Both the position numbers and the translations under genes were made by a program. This document shows, one piece after another, positions 7,936 to 15,706 of a stretch of 64,000 bases of DNA. The notes below the pieces were generated by a model. The model saw nothing but the letters and a program-made list of their open reading frames with translations, was not told where the DNA came from and searched no databases. Positions within the stretch are counted from its first letter, which is position 1. Every line of letters starts with the position of its first letter. Origin of the DNA: an uncultured Clostridia bacterium (GTDB lineage: Bacteria > Bacillota > Clostridia > Christensenellales > UBA1242); contig CAKVLQ010000002.1 in NCBI GenBank assembly GCA_934757845.1, forward strand, positions 1 through 64,000, given 5' to 3'.

Positions 7936-8970
7936 ATGGTAAAAGTTTTGCTTGACACTTTGGGGCTTGACAAAGGATATAAAGAAGTTGTTTTGGGTGG
8001 GGTAAATGCTCTAAAACAAAATGATAACTTGCAAATTACTTTTTTGGGGGATAAAAAACTTATTGAAAGTGAACTTAAAATCTATGAAAAAAAGTTTTTT
8101 AAACAAACAAACAAAAATCTTTTTGATTTTGCTTTTGTTATTGATGCACCAACTGAAATAAGTTGCAATGACATTCCAACCAAAGCCATAAAAGAAAAAA
8201 CTGACAGTAGTTTGGTTGTTGGATTAAATGAACTTAAAAACGGCTATGATGCCCTAATTTCGGGCGGAAGCACAGGGGCAGTGCTTACGGGTGGATTTTT
8301 AAAAATTGGGCGAATAAAAGGTGTTTCAAGGCCTGCTCTTTGCCCTATGCTTCCAACACTTGCTGGCACAAAAGTTATGCTTATTGATTGTGGGGCAAAT
8401 GTTGACGCAAAACCTAACAATTTGTGTGATTATGCATTAATGGCAAATATATATTTAAAAAGTGCATTAGGAATTGAAAATCCACGCATTGCACTATTGA
8501 ATATTGGAACAGAAGAAAACAAAGGAAATGAACTTTCAAAAGAAACTTTTAAACTATTATCAAATATGCCAATCAATTTTGTTGGAAACTTGGAAGCACG
8601 AGATTTTTTGAGTGGCAATGCTGATGTTGTTATAACCGATGCGTTTAGTGGTAATGTTTTGCTTAAAGGCACAGAAGGTGCGGTTATGATGGTTTTGTCA
8701 AGATTAAAAAACGAAATCAAAAAATCGTTTTGGTGCAAAATTGGTGCATTATTTATGAAAAAAGCCTTCAAAAACCTTAAAAAAGAACTAAAAACCGATA
8801 ATCACGGCGGTTCAATTATGCTAGGGCTTAAAAACACATTAATAAAAGTGCATGGGAATAGTTCACACAAAGCATTTGAAGTTGCAATAAAACAAGCAAT
8901 AGAAATTTCAAACGGCGAAGTGTTAAAAAAGTTTGAAGAAGAATTTTCAAAGGTTCAAACAGGGGAATAA
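7936..8970 (+). CDS. plsX: phosphate acyltransferase PlsX
   Basis: PlsX converts acyl-ACP to acyl-phosphate, the acyl donor for PlsY (encoded at 27.4 kb) in phosphatidic acid synthesis. The 344-residue protein is full length and shows family blocks: the N-terminal LLDTLGLDKG, SGGSTGAVLTGG (about residue 112), RPALCPMLPT (about 135), DCGANVDAKP (about 155) and LLNIGTEENKGNEL (about 190). The start has AAAGGAG. Its stop codon overlaps the rnc start by one base, so the two are translationally coupled. acpP and fabD, often found between plsX and rnc, are absent here. Confidence 0.93.
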   Translation: MVKVLLDTLGLDKGYKEVVLGGVNALKQNDNLQITFLGDKKLIESELKIYEKKFFKQTNKNLFDFAFVIDAPTEISCNDIPTKAIKEKTDSSLVVGLNELKNGYDALISGGSTGAVLTGGFLKIGRIKGVSRPALCPMLPTLAGTKVMLIDCGANVDAKPNNLCDYALMANIYLKSALGIENPRIALLNIGTEENKGNELSKETFKLLSNMPINFVGNLEARDFLSGNADVVITDAFSGNVLLKGTEGAVMMVLSRLKNEIKKSFWCKIGALFMKKAFKNLKKELKTDNHGGSIMLGLKNTLIKVHGNSSHKAFEVAIKQAIEISNGEVLKKFEEEFSKVQTGE

Positions 8971-9635
8971 TGGAAGATATTGAAAAAATAATTGGCTATG
9001 AATTTAAAGATAAAAAACTTTTAAAAGTTGCACTAACTCATTCGTCTTTTGCCCACAAATTTGGAAAGCATAATAACGAGCGTCTTGAATTTTTGGGCGA
9101 CAGCATTTTGGGGTTTATTGTGGCTGATTTTTTGCTTAAAAATTTTGAAGATAATGAGGGCGTTTTAACAAAAATGCGTTCAAGTTTGGTTAGCAGTGAT
9201 TTTTTAAGCAAAATTATAACAAAAAACAATTTGCATGAATATATATTAGCAAGCCCTGAAAGTTTGAAAAATGGCGATAATGTTAAAGGTGATTTTTTTG
9301 AAGCACTTTTGGGGGCTATATATTTAGATTCTAATATTGAAGTTTGCAAAAATTTTGTTTACAGAATTTTAAACCTTAAAGTAGAAACCGCAAAAAGCGT
9401 TTTTAATTCTAGCAAAGATTTTAAAACCCTATTGCAAGAAAAGGTGCAAGCCGAAAAGAAAACAATGGAATATAAATTATTAAATGTGTCTGGCGAAGAA
9501 AATGCAAAAGTGTTTGAGATGGAACTTATTATTGATGGCGAGGTAATAAGTTCTGCAAAAGCATCAAGCAAACAAAAAGCCGAAAACCAAGCGGCAAAAA
9601 TTGCTCTTGAAAACTTTGATAAAAATAATATTTAA
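8970..9635 (+). CDS. rnc: ribonuclease III
   Basis: RNase III cuts double-stranded RNA, including 30S pre-rRNA. The 221-residue protein has the nuclease signature NERLEFLGDS (about residues 37-46), a second acidic site (FEALLGAIYLDS, about 108-119) and a C-terminal double-stranded-RNA-binding domain (about residues 150-218, with the basic SSAKASSKQKAENQAA helix). It is co-transcribed with plsX through a TAATG overlap. smc and ftsY, its frequent downstream neighbours, are not present. Confidence 0.95.
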   Translation: MEDIEKIIGYEFKDKKLLKVALTHSSFAHKFGKHNNERLEFLGDSILGFIVADFLLKNFEDNEGVLTKMRSSLVSSDFLSKIITKNNLHEYILASPESLKNGDNVKGDFFEALLGAIYLDSNIEVCKNFVYRILNLKVETAKSVFNSSKDFKTLLQEKVQAEKKTMEYKLLNVSGEENAKVFEMELIIDGEVISSAKASSKQKAENQAAKIALENFDKNNI

Positions 9636-9653
9636 AAATTGGTTGTAAATTAT

Positions 9654-9682
9654 TTGACTAAGTAAATAATATATATTATAAT
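9654..9682 (+). promoter_or_regulatory. sigma-A promoter of the hibernation factor gene
   Basis: TTGACT (9654-9659), 17-bp spacer, TATAAT (9677-9682). Confidence 0.85.
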
Positions 9683-9714
9683 AAATAAACAATTAAATAA
9701 AGGGGGCTTTTATT

Positions 9715-10023
9715 ATGAAAGTAGAATTTCTTAATGACATTAATTCAAAGGCACTAGAAAGTCTTTGCGTTAAAAAACTTTTGAAACTTGAAAAATTTTA
9801 TAAAGGAGGAGAGCCTACCATTGCTGTTGGTTTTGAAATTGATAACCGTGAGCATCTTGTAACACTATCTTCAAACTATAATGGCTTTAACTTAAAAGCA
9901 AAAGGCAAAAGTGAAGATATGTATAAAAGTTTGGATATTGCGATTGATAACCTAAAAAATCAAATTACCAAAAACAAATATGACAACAAAACCAAACGAA
10001 AAGAACGAGAATATAGTTTGTAA
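9715..10023 (+). CDS. hpf: short ribosome hibernation-promoting factor (HPF/RaiA domain)
   Basis: The 102-residue protein matches the HPF/RaiA N-terminal domain pattern: KKLLKLEKFY (about 18-27), a beta-strand block, then SEDMYKSLDIAIDNLKNQI (about 67-85), the conserved second helix. Such proteins bind the 30S decoding channel and idle ribosomes in stationary phase. Most Firmicutes have the long form (about 180-190 residues) with a C-terminal dimerisation domain that makes 100S particles. That domain is missing here, so this version should inactivate 70S ribosomes or rely on a partner. It has its own promoter and an AAAGGGGG site, and its terminator overlaps the S10 promoter. Confidence 0.8.
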   Translation: MKVEFLNDINSKALESLCVKKLLKLEKFYKGGEPTIAVGFEIDNREHLVTLSSNYNGFNLKAKGKSEDMYKSLDIAIDNLKNQITKNKYDNKTKRKEREYSL

Positions 10024-10066
10024 AAATTAACAAAAACTAGGCAAAAAAATAATTAAAAAAAATTAG

Positions 10067-10094
10067 AAAAAACGGTTGACATAGCCGTTTTTTT
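10067..10094 (+). terminator. hpf terminator overlapping the S10 operon promoter
   Basis: AAAAAACGG (10067-10075) pairs with CCGTTTTTT (10085-10093) around a 9-base loop, with T beyond. The loop holds the TTGACA -35 box of the next promoter. Confidence 0.75.
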
Positions 10095-10104
10095 GTTATA
10101 TAAT
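10076..10104 (+). promoter_or_regulatory. consensus promoter of the S10-spc-alpha superoperon
   Basis: Perfect TTGACA (10076-10081), 17-bp spacer, perfect TATAAT (10099-10104). Expected start near 10111, leaving a leader of about 190 nt. Confidence 0.92.
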
Positions 10105-10110
10105 AACCAT

Positions 10111-10303
10111 GCTGTGTAATTAGGGAAGAAGTTTAAGGTTACTACGTGCCTTCCTTGGGTAGCGACGAGAGAACTTAAACCAACCTAGTTTGACAAAAAT
10201 GTCAAGCGAATTAATTCAAGCATTTTTTTAAGTTAAAACTTATGAAACACACGGCACAATGTAAATGCTTTGAATAATTTTGAAAAGGAGATTAAAAAAC
10301 AAA
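10111..10303 (+). promoter_or_regulatory. structured 5' leader of the S10 operon
   Basis: The leader holds several pairings that I can trace. GTTTAAG (10131-10137) pairs with CTTAAAC (10174-10180), enclosing CTAC/GTAG. The loop of the latter (CTTCCT, 10150-10155) can pair with GGGAAG (10123-10128) as a pseudoknot or an alternative. There is a TTGAC/GTCAA hairpin (10190-10205), and a 12-bp stem between ATTCAAGCATTT (10214-10225) and AAATGCTTTGAAT (10263-10275) with one bulge. In E. coli the S10 leader binds L4 for feedback control; whether this one does is inference. The ribosome-binding site AAAGGAG follows the last stem. Confidence 0.6.
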
Positions 10304-10612
10304 ATGGCAACACAAAAAATCAGAATTAAATTAAAATCTTATGACCATGCCTTAATCGACCAAGTTGCATTAAGAATTGTAGACGTTGCAAACAAAAATG
10401 GTTGTAAAATAAGTGGACCTATTCCACTTCCAACAGACAGGGAAGTTATCACTGTTATTCGTTCACCACACAAACACAAAGATTCTCGTGAACAATTTGA
10501 AACAAGAACACACAAAAGGGTTATTGACATTCTAAGCCCATCATCAAAAGCAATCAACGCTTTTATGAAATTGGATTTACCAGCAGGCGTAGATATCAAT
10601 ATCAAATTATAG
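10304..10612 (+). CDS. rpsJ: 30S ribosomal protein S10
   Basis: S10 sits in the 30S head and doubles as NusE in transcription antitermination. I start at the ATG at 10304, giving MATQKIRIKLKSYDH and 102 residues, the standard size; the reading frame is open upstream, but the AAAGGAG at 10284-10290 selects this ATG. GPIPLPT (about residue 38) and the C-terminal DLPAGVDINIKL are typical. It is the first gene of the superoperon, behind the structured leader. Confidence 0.96.
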   Translation: MATQKIRIKLKSYDHALIDQVALRIVDVANKNGCKISGPIPLPTDREVITVIRSPHKHKDSREQFETRTHKRVIDILSPSSKAINAFMKLDLPAGVDINIKL

Positions 10613-10624
10613 GAGGCAAGCGTT

Positions 10625-11260
10625 ATGAGAAATGAAATTATAGGCAAAAAACTTGGAATGACTCAAATTTTCGCTAATAACGGATTGGTTGTTCCTGTAA
10701 CAGTTGTTGAAGCAGGTCCTGTAAATGTTCTTCAAAAGAAAACTGAAGAAAATGACGGATATAAAGCTTTGAAAGTTGCATTTAAAGATGCAAGAGAAAA
10801 ATTGCTAACAAATGCAGAAAAAGGTGAATTTAAAAAAGCCAATGTTGGTTTCAAAAAATATGTTAGAGAAATTGAAAATGCTAACTATGACAACATTAAT
10901 GTTGGTGACGAAATTAATTGCGGAATTTTCACAGAAGGTGAAAAAGTTGATGTTACTGGTTTCACTCGTGGACGTGGTTTCACTGGTGTTATTCAAAGAT
11001 GGAACAATCAACGACATAGAATGACTCATGGTGTTTCAATCGTTCACCGTGCAAGTGGTTCTATGAGTGCAAACAGTTTGCCAAGCAGAGTTTTCAAAGG
11101 AAAAAAACTTGCTGGTCAATATGGTAACGAAAAAGTTACAATTCAAAATCTAGAAGTTGTTAAAGTTGATGCAGACCGAAATGTTCTTTTAATTAAAGGT
11201 GCAGTTCCAGGTCCTAAGGGTGCAATACTTTCAATCAAAACAGCAGTAAAGGGAAAATAA
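10625..11260 (+). CDS. rplC: 50S ribosomal protein L3
   Basis: L3 is an early-assembly large-subunit protein whose central extension reaches the peptidyl-transferase centre. The 211-residue protein opens with IGKKLGMTQIF and contains the conserved GRGFTGVIQRWNNQR (about residues 118-132) and GSMSANSLPSRVFKGKKLAG (about 143-162) blocks. An AGGAGG site sits just after the S10 stop. Second gene of the S10 operon. Confidence 0.97.
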   Translation: MRNEIIGKKLGMTQIFANNGLVVPVTVVEAGPVNVLQKKTEENDGYKALKVAFKDAREKLLTNAEKGEFKKANVGFKKYVREIENANYDNINVGDEINCGIFTEGEKVDVTGFTRGRGFTGVIQRWNNQRHRMTHGVSIVHRASGSMSANSLPSRVFKGKKLAGQYGNEKVTIQNLEVVKVDADRNVLLIKGAVPGPKGAILSIKTAVKGK

Positions 11261-11270
11261 GGAGTGAATT

Positions 11271-11891
11271 ATGCCAAAAGTTAAAGTTTATAATATAAAT
11301 GCAGAAGAATGTGGCAGTTTAACTTTAAGTGATGAAGTTTTTAAAGCACCTTACAACGAGGCTTTAATACATGAAGTTATTGTTGCATATCTTGCAAATC
11401 AACGACAAGGCTCAAAAAGCACCCTAACTCGTTCAGAAGTTAGAGGTCATGCAAAAAAACCTTGGGCTCAAAAACATACTGGTAACGCAAGACAAGGTTC
11501 AACAAAAGGTCCACAATGGACTGGCGGTGGAATTGTGTTTGCACCAAAACCAAGAGATTTTTCTAAAAAAGTAAACAGCAAAGCAAAGAAAATTGCTTTT
11601 ATCAGTGCTCTTTCTAAAAAATTAGAACAAAACGAAATTACAGTTATTGATGAAATTAAAATTGAACCAAAAACAAAAGCAATGCAAAATGTTTTGGACA
11701 ACTTTAAATTCAACAAAAGCACAGTTTTAGTAATTGATGGTGCTGACGAAAATGTTATGAGAGCATCAAACAACATTCAAAAATTAAGTGTTGTTAACGC
11801 AGACTTGTTAAACACTTATGAAGTTGTTGCAAATCAAAATTTGTTAATTACTAAAAATGCAATCAAAAAAATTCAGGAGGCTTGTAAATAA
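11271..11891 (+). CDS. rplD: 50S ribosomal protein L4
   Basis: L4 lines the exit tunnel and in E. coli represses its own operon by binding the S10 leader. The 206-residue protein has the tunnel-loop motif RSEVRGHAKKPWAQKHTGNA (about residues 53-72) followed by RQGSTKGPQWTGGG. Its stop overlaps the L23 start by one base. It would be the natural ligand if the leader at 10111-10303 is autoregulatory. Confidence 0.97.
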   Translation: MPKVKVYNINAEECGSLTLSDEVFKAPYNEALIHEVIVAYLANQRQGSKSTLTRSEVRGHAKKPWAQKHTGNARQGSTKGPQWTGGGIVFAPKPRDFSKKVNSKAKKIAFISALSKKLEQNEITVIDEIKIEPKTKAMQNVLDNFKFNKSTVLVIDGADENVMRASNNIQKLSVVNADLLNTYEVVANQNLLITKNAIKKIQEACK

Positions 11892-12181
11892 TGAAAGAAT
11901 ATGATGTTATTATTAAGCCACTTTTAACTGAAAAAAGTTATAGTGATGTAGCAAACAAAAAATATGCATTTATTGTTAAAAAAGATGCTAGCAAAGCAGA
12001 AATCAAAAAAGCAATAGAAAGCATTTTTGGCGTTAGTGTTGAAAAAGTTAACACATTAAATTATGATGGAAAATTCAAAGTTCAAGGAAGAAATCAAGGT
12101 TATACTTCAAAATTCAAAAAAGCTTATGTTACATTAAAAGCAGACAGTAAAACCATTGAATTCTTTGATAGTTTGAGTTAA
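11891..12181 (+). CDS. rplW: 50S ribosomal protein L23
   Basis: L23 lies at the tunnel exit and is the docking site for trigger factor, encoded at 40.8 kb, and for SRP. The 96-residue protein has the usual IIKPLLTEKSY start and the KAEIKKAIESIFGVSVEKVN segment. Its TAATG start is coupled to the end of rplD, and a GGAGG site lies within rplD's last codons. Confidence 0.96.
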   Translation: MKEYDVIIKPLLTEKSYSDVANKKYAFIVKKDASKAEIKKAIESIFGVSVEKVNTLNYDGKFKVQGRNQGYTSKFKKAYVTLKADSKTIEFFDSLS

Positions 12182-12199
12182 TAGGGGGAGAAATTAATT

Positions 12200-13027
12200 A
12201 TGGCTATTAAACAATATAATCCAATAACTCCTTCTTTAAGAGAAATGACAACATCAGATTATTCTGAATTAAGCAAAAAAGCCCCAGAAAAAAGCTTGCT
12301 TGCAAAAAAGAAAAAAACTGGTGGAAGAAACTCTTATGGAAGAATAACTGTTCGTCATATCGGTGGCGGAAACAAAATCAAATACAGAGTTATTGATTTT
12401 AAAAGAGATAAAGACAATATACCTGCAAAAGTTGCAAGTATTGAATATGATCCAAACCGTTCAGCATATATCGCTTTGCTTAACTATGCTGATGGTGAAA
12501 AAAGATATATTTTAGCTCCAAACGGACTAACAGTAGGTGAAACTGTTATGAGTGGCGAAAATGCAGAAATCAAAGTTGGTAACTGCCTTCCACTTGAAAA
12601 TATACCAGTTGGTATCGTTGTTCACAACATTGAACTTCAACCAAAAAAAGGTGGAGCAATCGCTCGTTCAGCAGGAATTGAAGCACGAATTATGGCAAAA
12701 GAAGGTGCTTATGCAACTATTAAAATGCCAAGTGGGGAAATGAGAAAAGTTCCACTAAAATGTCGTGCAACAGTTGGTCAAGTTGGCAACCTAGATTATG
12801 AACTAATCAATCTTGGAAAAGCCGGCAAAACAAGACATCTTGGTGTTAAACCATCTGTTCGTGGTGCAGTTATGAACCCAGTTGACCATCCACATGGTGG
12901 TGGTGAAGGTAAAAACCCAGTTGGTCATGACAGTCCTAGAACTCCTTGGGGTAAACCAGCAATGGGTAATAAAACCAGAAAACATAAAAAATATTCTAAC
13001 AGACTTATGGTTAAGCGTGTTAATTAG
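12200..13027 (+). CDS. rplB: 50S ribosomal protein L2
   Basis: L2 is needed for subunit joining and peptidyl transfer. The 275-residue protein is full length, with GRNSYGRITVRHIGGG (about residues 42-57) and the C-terminal MNPVDHPHGGGEGKNPVGH block, which holds the functionally important histidine (about residue 230). A GGGGGAG site precedes the ATG. Fifth gene of the S10 operon, in canonical order. Confidence 0.97.
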   Translation: MAIKQYNPITPSLREMTTSDYSELSKKAPEKSLLAKKKKTGGRNSYGRITVRHIGGGNKIKYRVIDFKRDKDNIPAKVASIEYDPNRSAYIALLNYADGEKRYILAPNGLTVGETVMSGENAEIKVGNCLPLENIPVGIVVHNIELQPKKGGAIARSAGIEARIMAKEGAYATIKMPSGEMRKVPLKCRATVGQVGNLDYELINLGKAGKTRHLGVKPSVRGAVMNPVDHPHGGGEGKNPVGHDSPRTPWGKPAMGNKTRKHKKYSNRLMVKRVN

Positions 13028-13038
13028 GAGTAAAAAAT

Positions 13039-13341
13039 ATGAGTAGATCATTGAAGAAAGGTCCTTTTGTTGAAGAAAGACTATTAAACAGAATTAAAAA
13101 ATTGAATGAAGCAAACCAAAAACAAGTTGTAAAAACTTGGAGCAGAAGTTCAACAATTTACCCAGAATTTGTTGGTCACACAATCGCAGTTCACAACGGA
13201 AGAAAACATATCCCTGTTTATTGCACTGTTGATATGGTTGGTCACAAACTTGGTGAATTTGCTCCAACAAGAACATTTAAAGGTCATTCAACCGATAAAA
13301 AAACAAGTTCAGGCAAAAATGCTGTTACAGGAAAAAATTAG
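13039..13341 (+). CDS. rpsS: 30S ribosomal protein S19
   Basis: S19 pairs with S13 in the 30S head near the A site. The product starts MSRSLKKGPFVEERLL and has the TWSRSSTIYPEFVGHTIAVH and LGEFAPTRTFKGH blocks. At 100 residues it is about eight longer than usual, with a Ser/Lys/Gly-rich tail ending TGKN. The start has a TTAGGAG site that includes the L2 stop codon. Confidence 0.96.
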   Translation: MSRSLKKGPFVEERLLNRIKKLNEANQKQVVKTWSRSSTIYPEFVGHTIAVHNGRKHIPVYCTVDMVGHKLGEFAPTRTFKGHSTDKKTSSGKNAVTGKN

Positions 13342-13354
13342 GAGGGGAAATTAA

Positions 13355-13705
13355 ATGGCAAACATTGATACAATGGCTAAGGCAACAAGCAAATATGTTA
13401 GAATTAGCCCAAGCAAAGTTAATAGAATTTTAGCCACTATAAGAGGCAAAAAATATGTTGAAGCAGTTGCTATTTTAGAAGCACTTCCTAACACCGCTTC
13501 TCAAAGCATTTTAAAAGTGCTAAACAGTGCTGCTAGCAACGCAGAACACAATATGAACTTAAATAAAGACGATTTATTCGTTGAAACTGCTATGGCAAAT
13601 CCTGGTCCAATTCTTAAAAGAATGATGCCAAGAGCCAAAGGCAGAGGAAATAGAATTTTAAAAAGAACAACTCACATAACTGTTATTTTAGGAACGGTTA
13701 AATAA
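13355..13705 (+). CDS. rplV: 50S ribosomal protein L22
   Basis: L22 spans the 50S subunit and lines the exit tunnel with a beta-hairpin, where macrolide-resistance changes occur. The 116-residue protein shows YVRISPSKVNRIL near the N-terminus and the hairpin sequence GPILKRMMPRAKGRG (about residues 86-100). The AGGAGG site overlaps the end of rpsS. Confidence 0.96.
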   Translation: MANIDTMAKATSKYVRISPSKVNRILATIRGKKYVEAVAILEALPNTASQSILKVLNSAASNAEHNMNLNKDDLFVETAMANPGPILKRMMPRAKGRGNRILKRTTHITVILGTVK

Positions 13706-13720
13706 TAAAAGGAGAATGGT

Positions 13721-14392
13721 ATGGGACAAAAAGTTAATCCTATTGGATTAAGATTAAAAGTTAATAAAACTTGGGATTCTCAATGGTATGGAAACAAAAA
13801 AGATATTGCTAAAAATATTCTTGAAGACCATAAAATTCGAGAAGCCATAATGAAAAATTATAATCAATGCAGTATTTCAAAAGTTTTAATAGAGCGTTCT
13901 CAATCAAGATTAACTGTTACAATTTTAACAGGCAGACCTGGTATGCTTATTGGTGTTAAAGGTGCTGGGGTTGAAACTATTAAAAAAGAAATTGCAAAAT
14001 TATCTAGCAGTAAAAATATTATTGTTAACATTAGAGAAGTTAAAAAACCAGATTTAGATGCTATGATTGTTGCTGATTCTGTTGCAAAACAACTTGAAAA
14101 GCGTGTTTCTTGGAGAAGAGCTATGAAACAAGCAATTCAAAAAGCACAAAAAGCAGGTGCAGAAGGCGTTAAAATCATGATTGGTGGTCGTCTTGATGGT
14201 GCTGAAATTGCAAGAAGTGAATTCCAACAAGTTGGAAAACTTCCTCTTCACACAATCAGAGCCGACATTGATTATGGTGTTTGCACTGCAAAAACAACTT
14301 TTGGCGCTATTGGTGTTAAAGTTTGGATTTATAAAGGTGAAATTTTAGGTAATGTTCAACCTTCTAATGTTACAGCAAAGGAGGAAAACTAA
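13721..14392 (+). CDS. rpsC: 30S ribosomal protein S3
   Basis: S3 forms part of the mRNA entry channel and helps unwind mRNA. The 223-residue protein begins MGQKVNPIGLRL and has a KH domain with GRPGMLIGVKG (about residues 72-82), then the C-terminal domain with MIGGRLDGAEIARSE (about 152-166). It ends just before rplP, whose ribosome-binding site (GGAGG) lies in its last codons. Confidence 0.97.
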   Translation: MGQKVNPIGLRLKVNKTWDSQWYGNKKDIAKNILEDHKIREAIMKNYNQCSISKVLIERSQSRLTVTILTGRPGMLIGVKGAGVETIKKEIAKLSSSKNIIVNIREVKKPDLDAMIVADSVAKQLEKRVSWRRAMKQAIQKAQKAGAEGVKIMIGGRLDGAEIARSEFQQVGKLPLHTIRADIDYGVCTAKTTFGAIGVKVWIYKGEILGNVQPSNVTAKEEN

Positions 14393-14393
14393 T

Positions 14394-14834
14394 ATGTTGA
14401 TGCCTAAAAGAGTAAAAAGAAGACTACAACACAGAGGTAGAATGACTGGTAAAGCAACAAGAGGTAACACTGTTTCTTATGGTGAATTTGGCTTGGTTGC
14501 ACTTGAACCATGTTGGATAACTTCAAATCAAATTGAAGCAGCCCGTGTTGCTATGACAAGATTTACAAAACGTGGTGGAAAAGTTTGGATTAAAATTTTC
14601 CCTCACAAACCAGTAACAAAAAAACCTGCTGCAACTCGTATGGGTTCAGGTAAAGGTAGCGTAGAATTTTGGGTAGCAGTTGTTAAACCTGGCAGAGTGT
14701 TGTTTGAAATGGGTGGCATTTCTGAAGAAATGGCAAGAGAAGCATTAAGACTTGCTTCTTACAAACTTCCTTGCAAAGTTAAAATTGTTAAGAAAGAAGA
14801 TGCTGCTAACGCTAACGAAGGTGGTGAAGAATAA
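14394..14834 (+). CDS. rplP: 50S ribosomal protein L16
   Basis: L16 helps place the A-site tRNA at the peptidyl-transferase centre. I start at the ATG at 14394 (MLMPKRVKRRLQHRG), which follows AGGAGG; the frame is open upstream inside rpsC but lacks a site there. The 146-residue length is typical. The conserved ARVAMTRFTKRGGKVWI and RMGSGKGSVEFWVAVVKPGR blocks are present. The stop overlaps the rpmC start. Confidence 0.96.
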   Translation: MLMPKRVKRRLQHRGRMTGKATRGNTVSYGEFGLVALEPCWITSNQIEAARVAMTRFTKRGGKVWIKIFPHKPVTKKPAATRMGSGKGSVEFWVAVVKPGRVLFEMGGISEEMAREALRLASYKLPCKVKIVKKEDAANANEGGEE

Positions 14835-15046
14835 TGAAAACTAAAAATTTTAGAGAAATGACAACTGAAGAACTAAACACAAAACTTAAAGACCTTAAAG
14901 TTGAACTATTTAATTTGCGTTTTTCACATGCTACTGGTCAATTAGCAAATCCAATGAGTTTGAACACAATCAAAAAAGATATTGCTAAGGTTAAAACTAT
15001 TTTAAAGGAAAGAGAACTTAACAACACTGTTAAGGGTTCTAATTAA
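14834..15046 (+). CDS. rpmC: 50S ribosomal protein L29
   Basis: L29 is a small two-helix protein next to L23 at the tunnel exit. The 70-residue protein has the TTEELNTKLKDLKVELFNLRF block and the typical ATGQLANP turn (about residues 36-43). Its TAATG start is coupled to rplP. Confidence 0.95.
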   Translation: MKTKNFREMTTEELNTKLKDLKVELFNLRFSHATGQLANPMSLNTIKKDIAKVKTILKERELNNTVKGSN

Positions 15047-15056
15047 GGAGTAGATT

Positions 15057-15320
15057 ATGGAACAAATTGAAAGAAATGACCGTAGAAAAAGAATTGGCGT
15101 TGTAATTTCTAACAAAATGGACAAAACAATCGTTGTTGAAGTTCTAAGCCAAGAAAAACACCCACTTTACAAAAAATTTGTAAAAAAAACCAAAAGATAT
15201 AAAGCTCATGATGAAGAAAACACTTGCAATATCGGTGATACAGTTGAAATTATGGAAACAAGACCATTAAGCAAAGATAAATATCACAGATTAACAAGAA
15301 TAATTGAAAGGGCTAAATAG
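15057..15320 (+). CDS. rpsQ: 30S ribosomal protein S17
   Basis: S17 is an early-binding small-subunit protein with an OB fold. The 87-residue protein shows RIGVVISNKMDKTIVVEV (about residues 12-29), KHPLYKKFVKKTKRYKAHDE and the C-terminal ETRPLSKDKYHRL. An AAGGAG site precedes the ATG. Confidence 0.96.
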   Translation: MEQIERNDRRKRIGVVISNKMDKTIVVEVLSQEKHPLYKKFVKKTKRYKAHDEENTCNIGDTVEIMETRPLSKDKYHRLTRIIERAK

Positions 15321-15328
15321 GAGGAGTT

Positions 15329-15697
15329 ATGATACAACCACAAACAAGATTGAAAGTTGCTGACAACACTGGTGCAAAAGAAATTATGTGTATTCGTGTT
15401 CTTGGTGGCTCATTTAGAAGAAGTGGTAACATCGGCGATGTTATCGTAGCTTCTGTAAAAAGTGCTATACCTGGTGGTGTAGTTAAAAAAGGCGATGTTG
15501 TTAAAGCCGTTATTGTTAGAAGTGCAAAAGGTTTAAGACGACCAGATGGCTCTCACATTAAATTTGACGACAATGCCGCAGTTATTATTGACAATCAAAA
15601 AGAACCAAAAGGCACACGTATTTTTGGACCTGTTGCTAGGGAACTAAGAGAAAAAAACTTTATGAAAATTGTTTCTTTGGCACCAGAGGTTTTATAG
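15329..15697 (+). CDS. rplN: 50S ribosomal protein L14
   Basis: L14 takes part in an intersubunit bridge and in bacteria is the target of the silencing factor RsfS. The 122-residue protein is canonical: MIQPQTRLKVADNTGAKE at the start, RRSGNIGDVIVASVK and RIFGPVARELREKNFMKI near the end. GGAGG lies 6 bases before the ATG. Confidence 0.97.
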   Translation: MIQPQTRLKVADNTGAKEIMCIRVLGGSFRRSGNIGDVIVASVKSAIPGGVVKKGDVVKAVIVRSAKGLRRPDGSHIKFDDNAAVIIDNQKEPKGTRIFGPVARELREKNFMKIVSLAPEVL

Positions 15698-15706
15698 GAG
15701 GAAGAA

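Noticed and set aside
10280..10303. Extended N-terminus for S10 (MKRRLKNK...)
   Set aside because: The upstream codons coincide with the ribosome-binding site AAAGGAG, and the 102-residue form from 10304 is the standard size.
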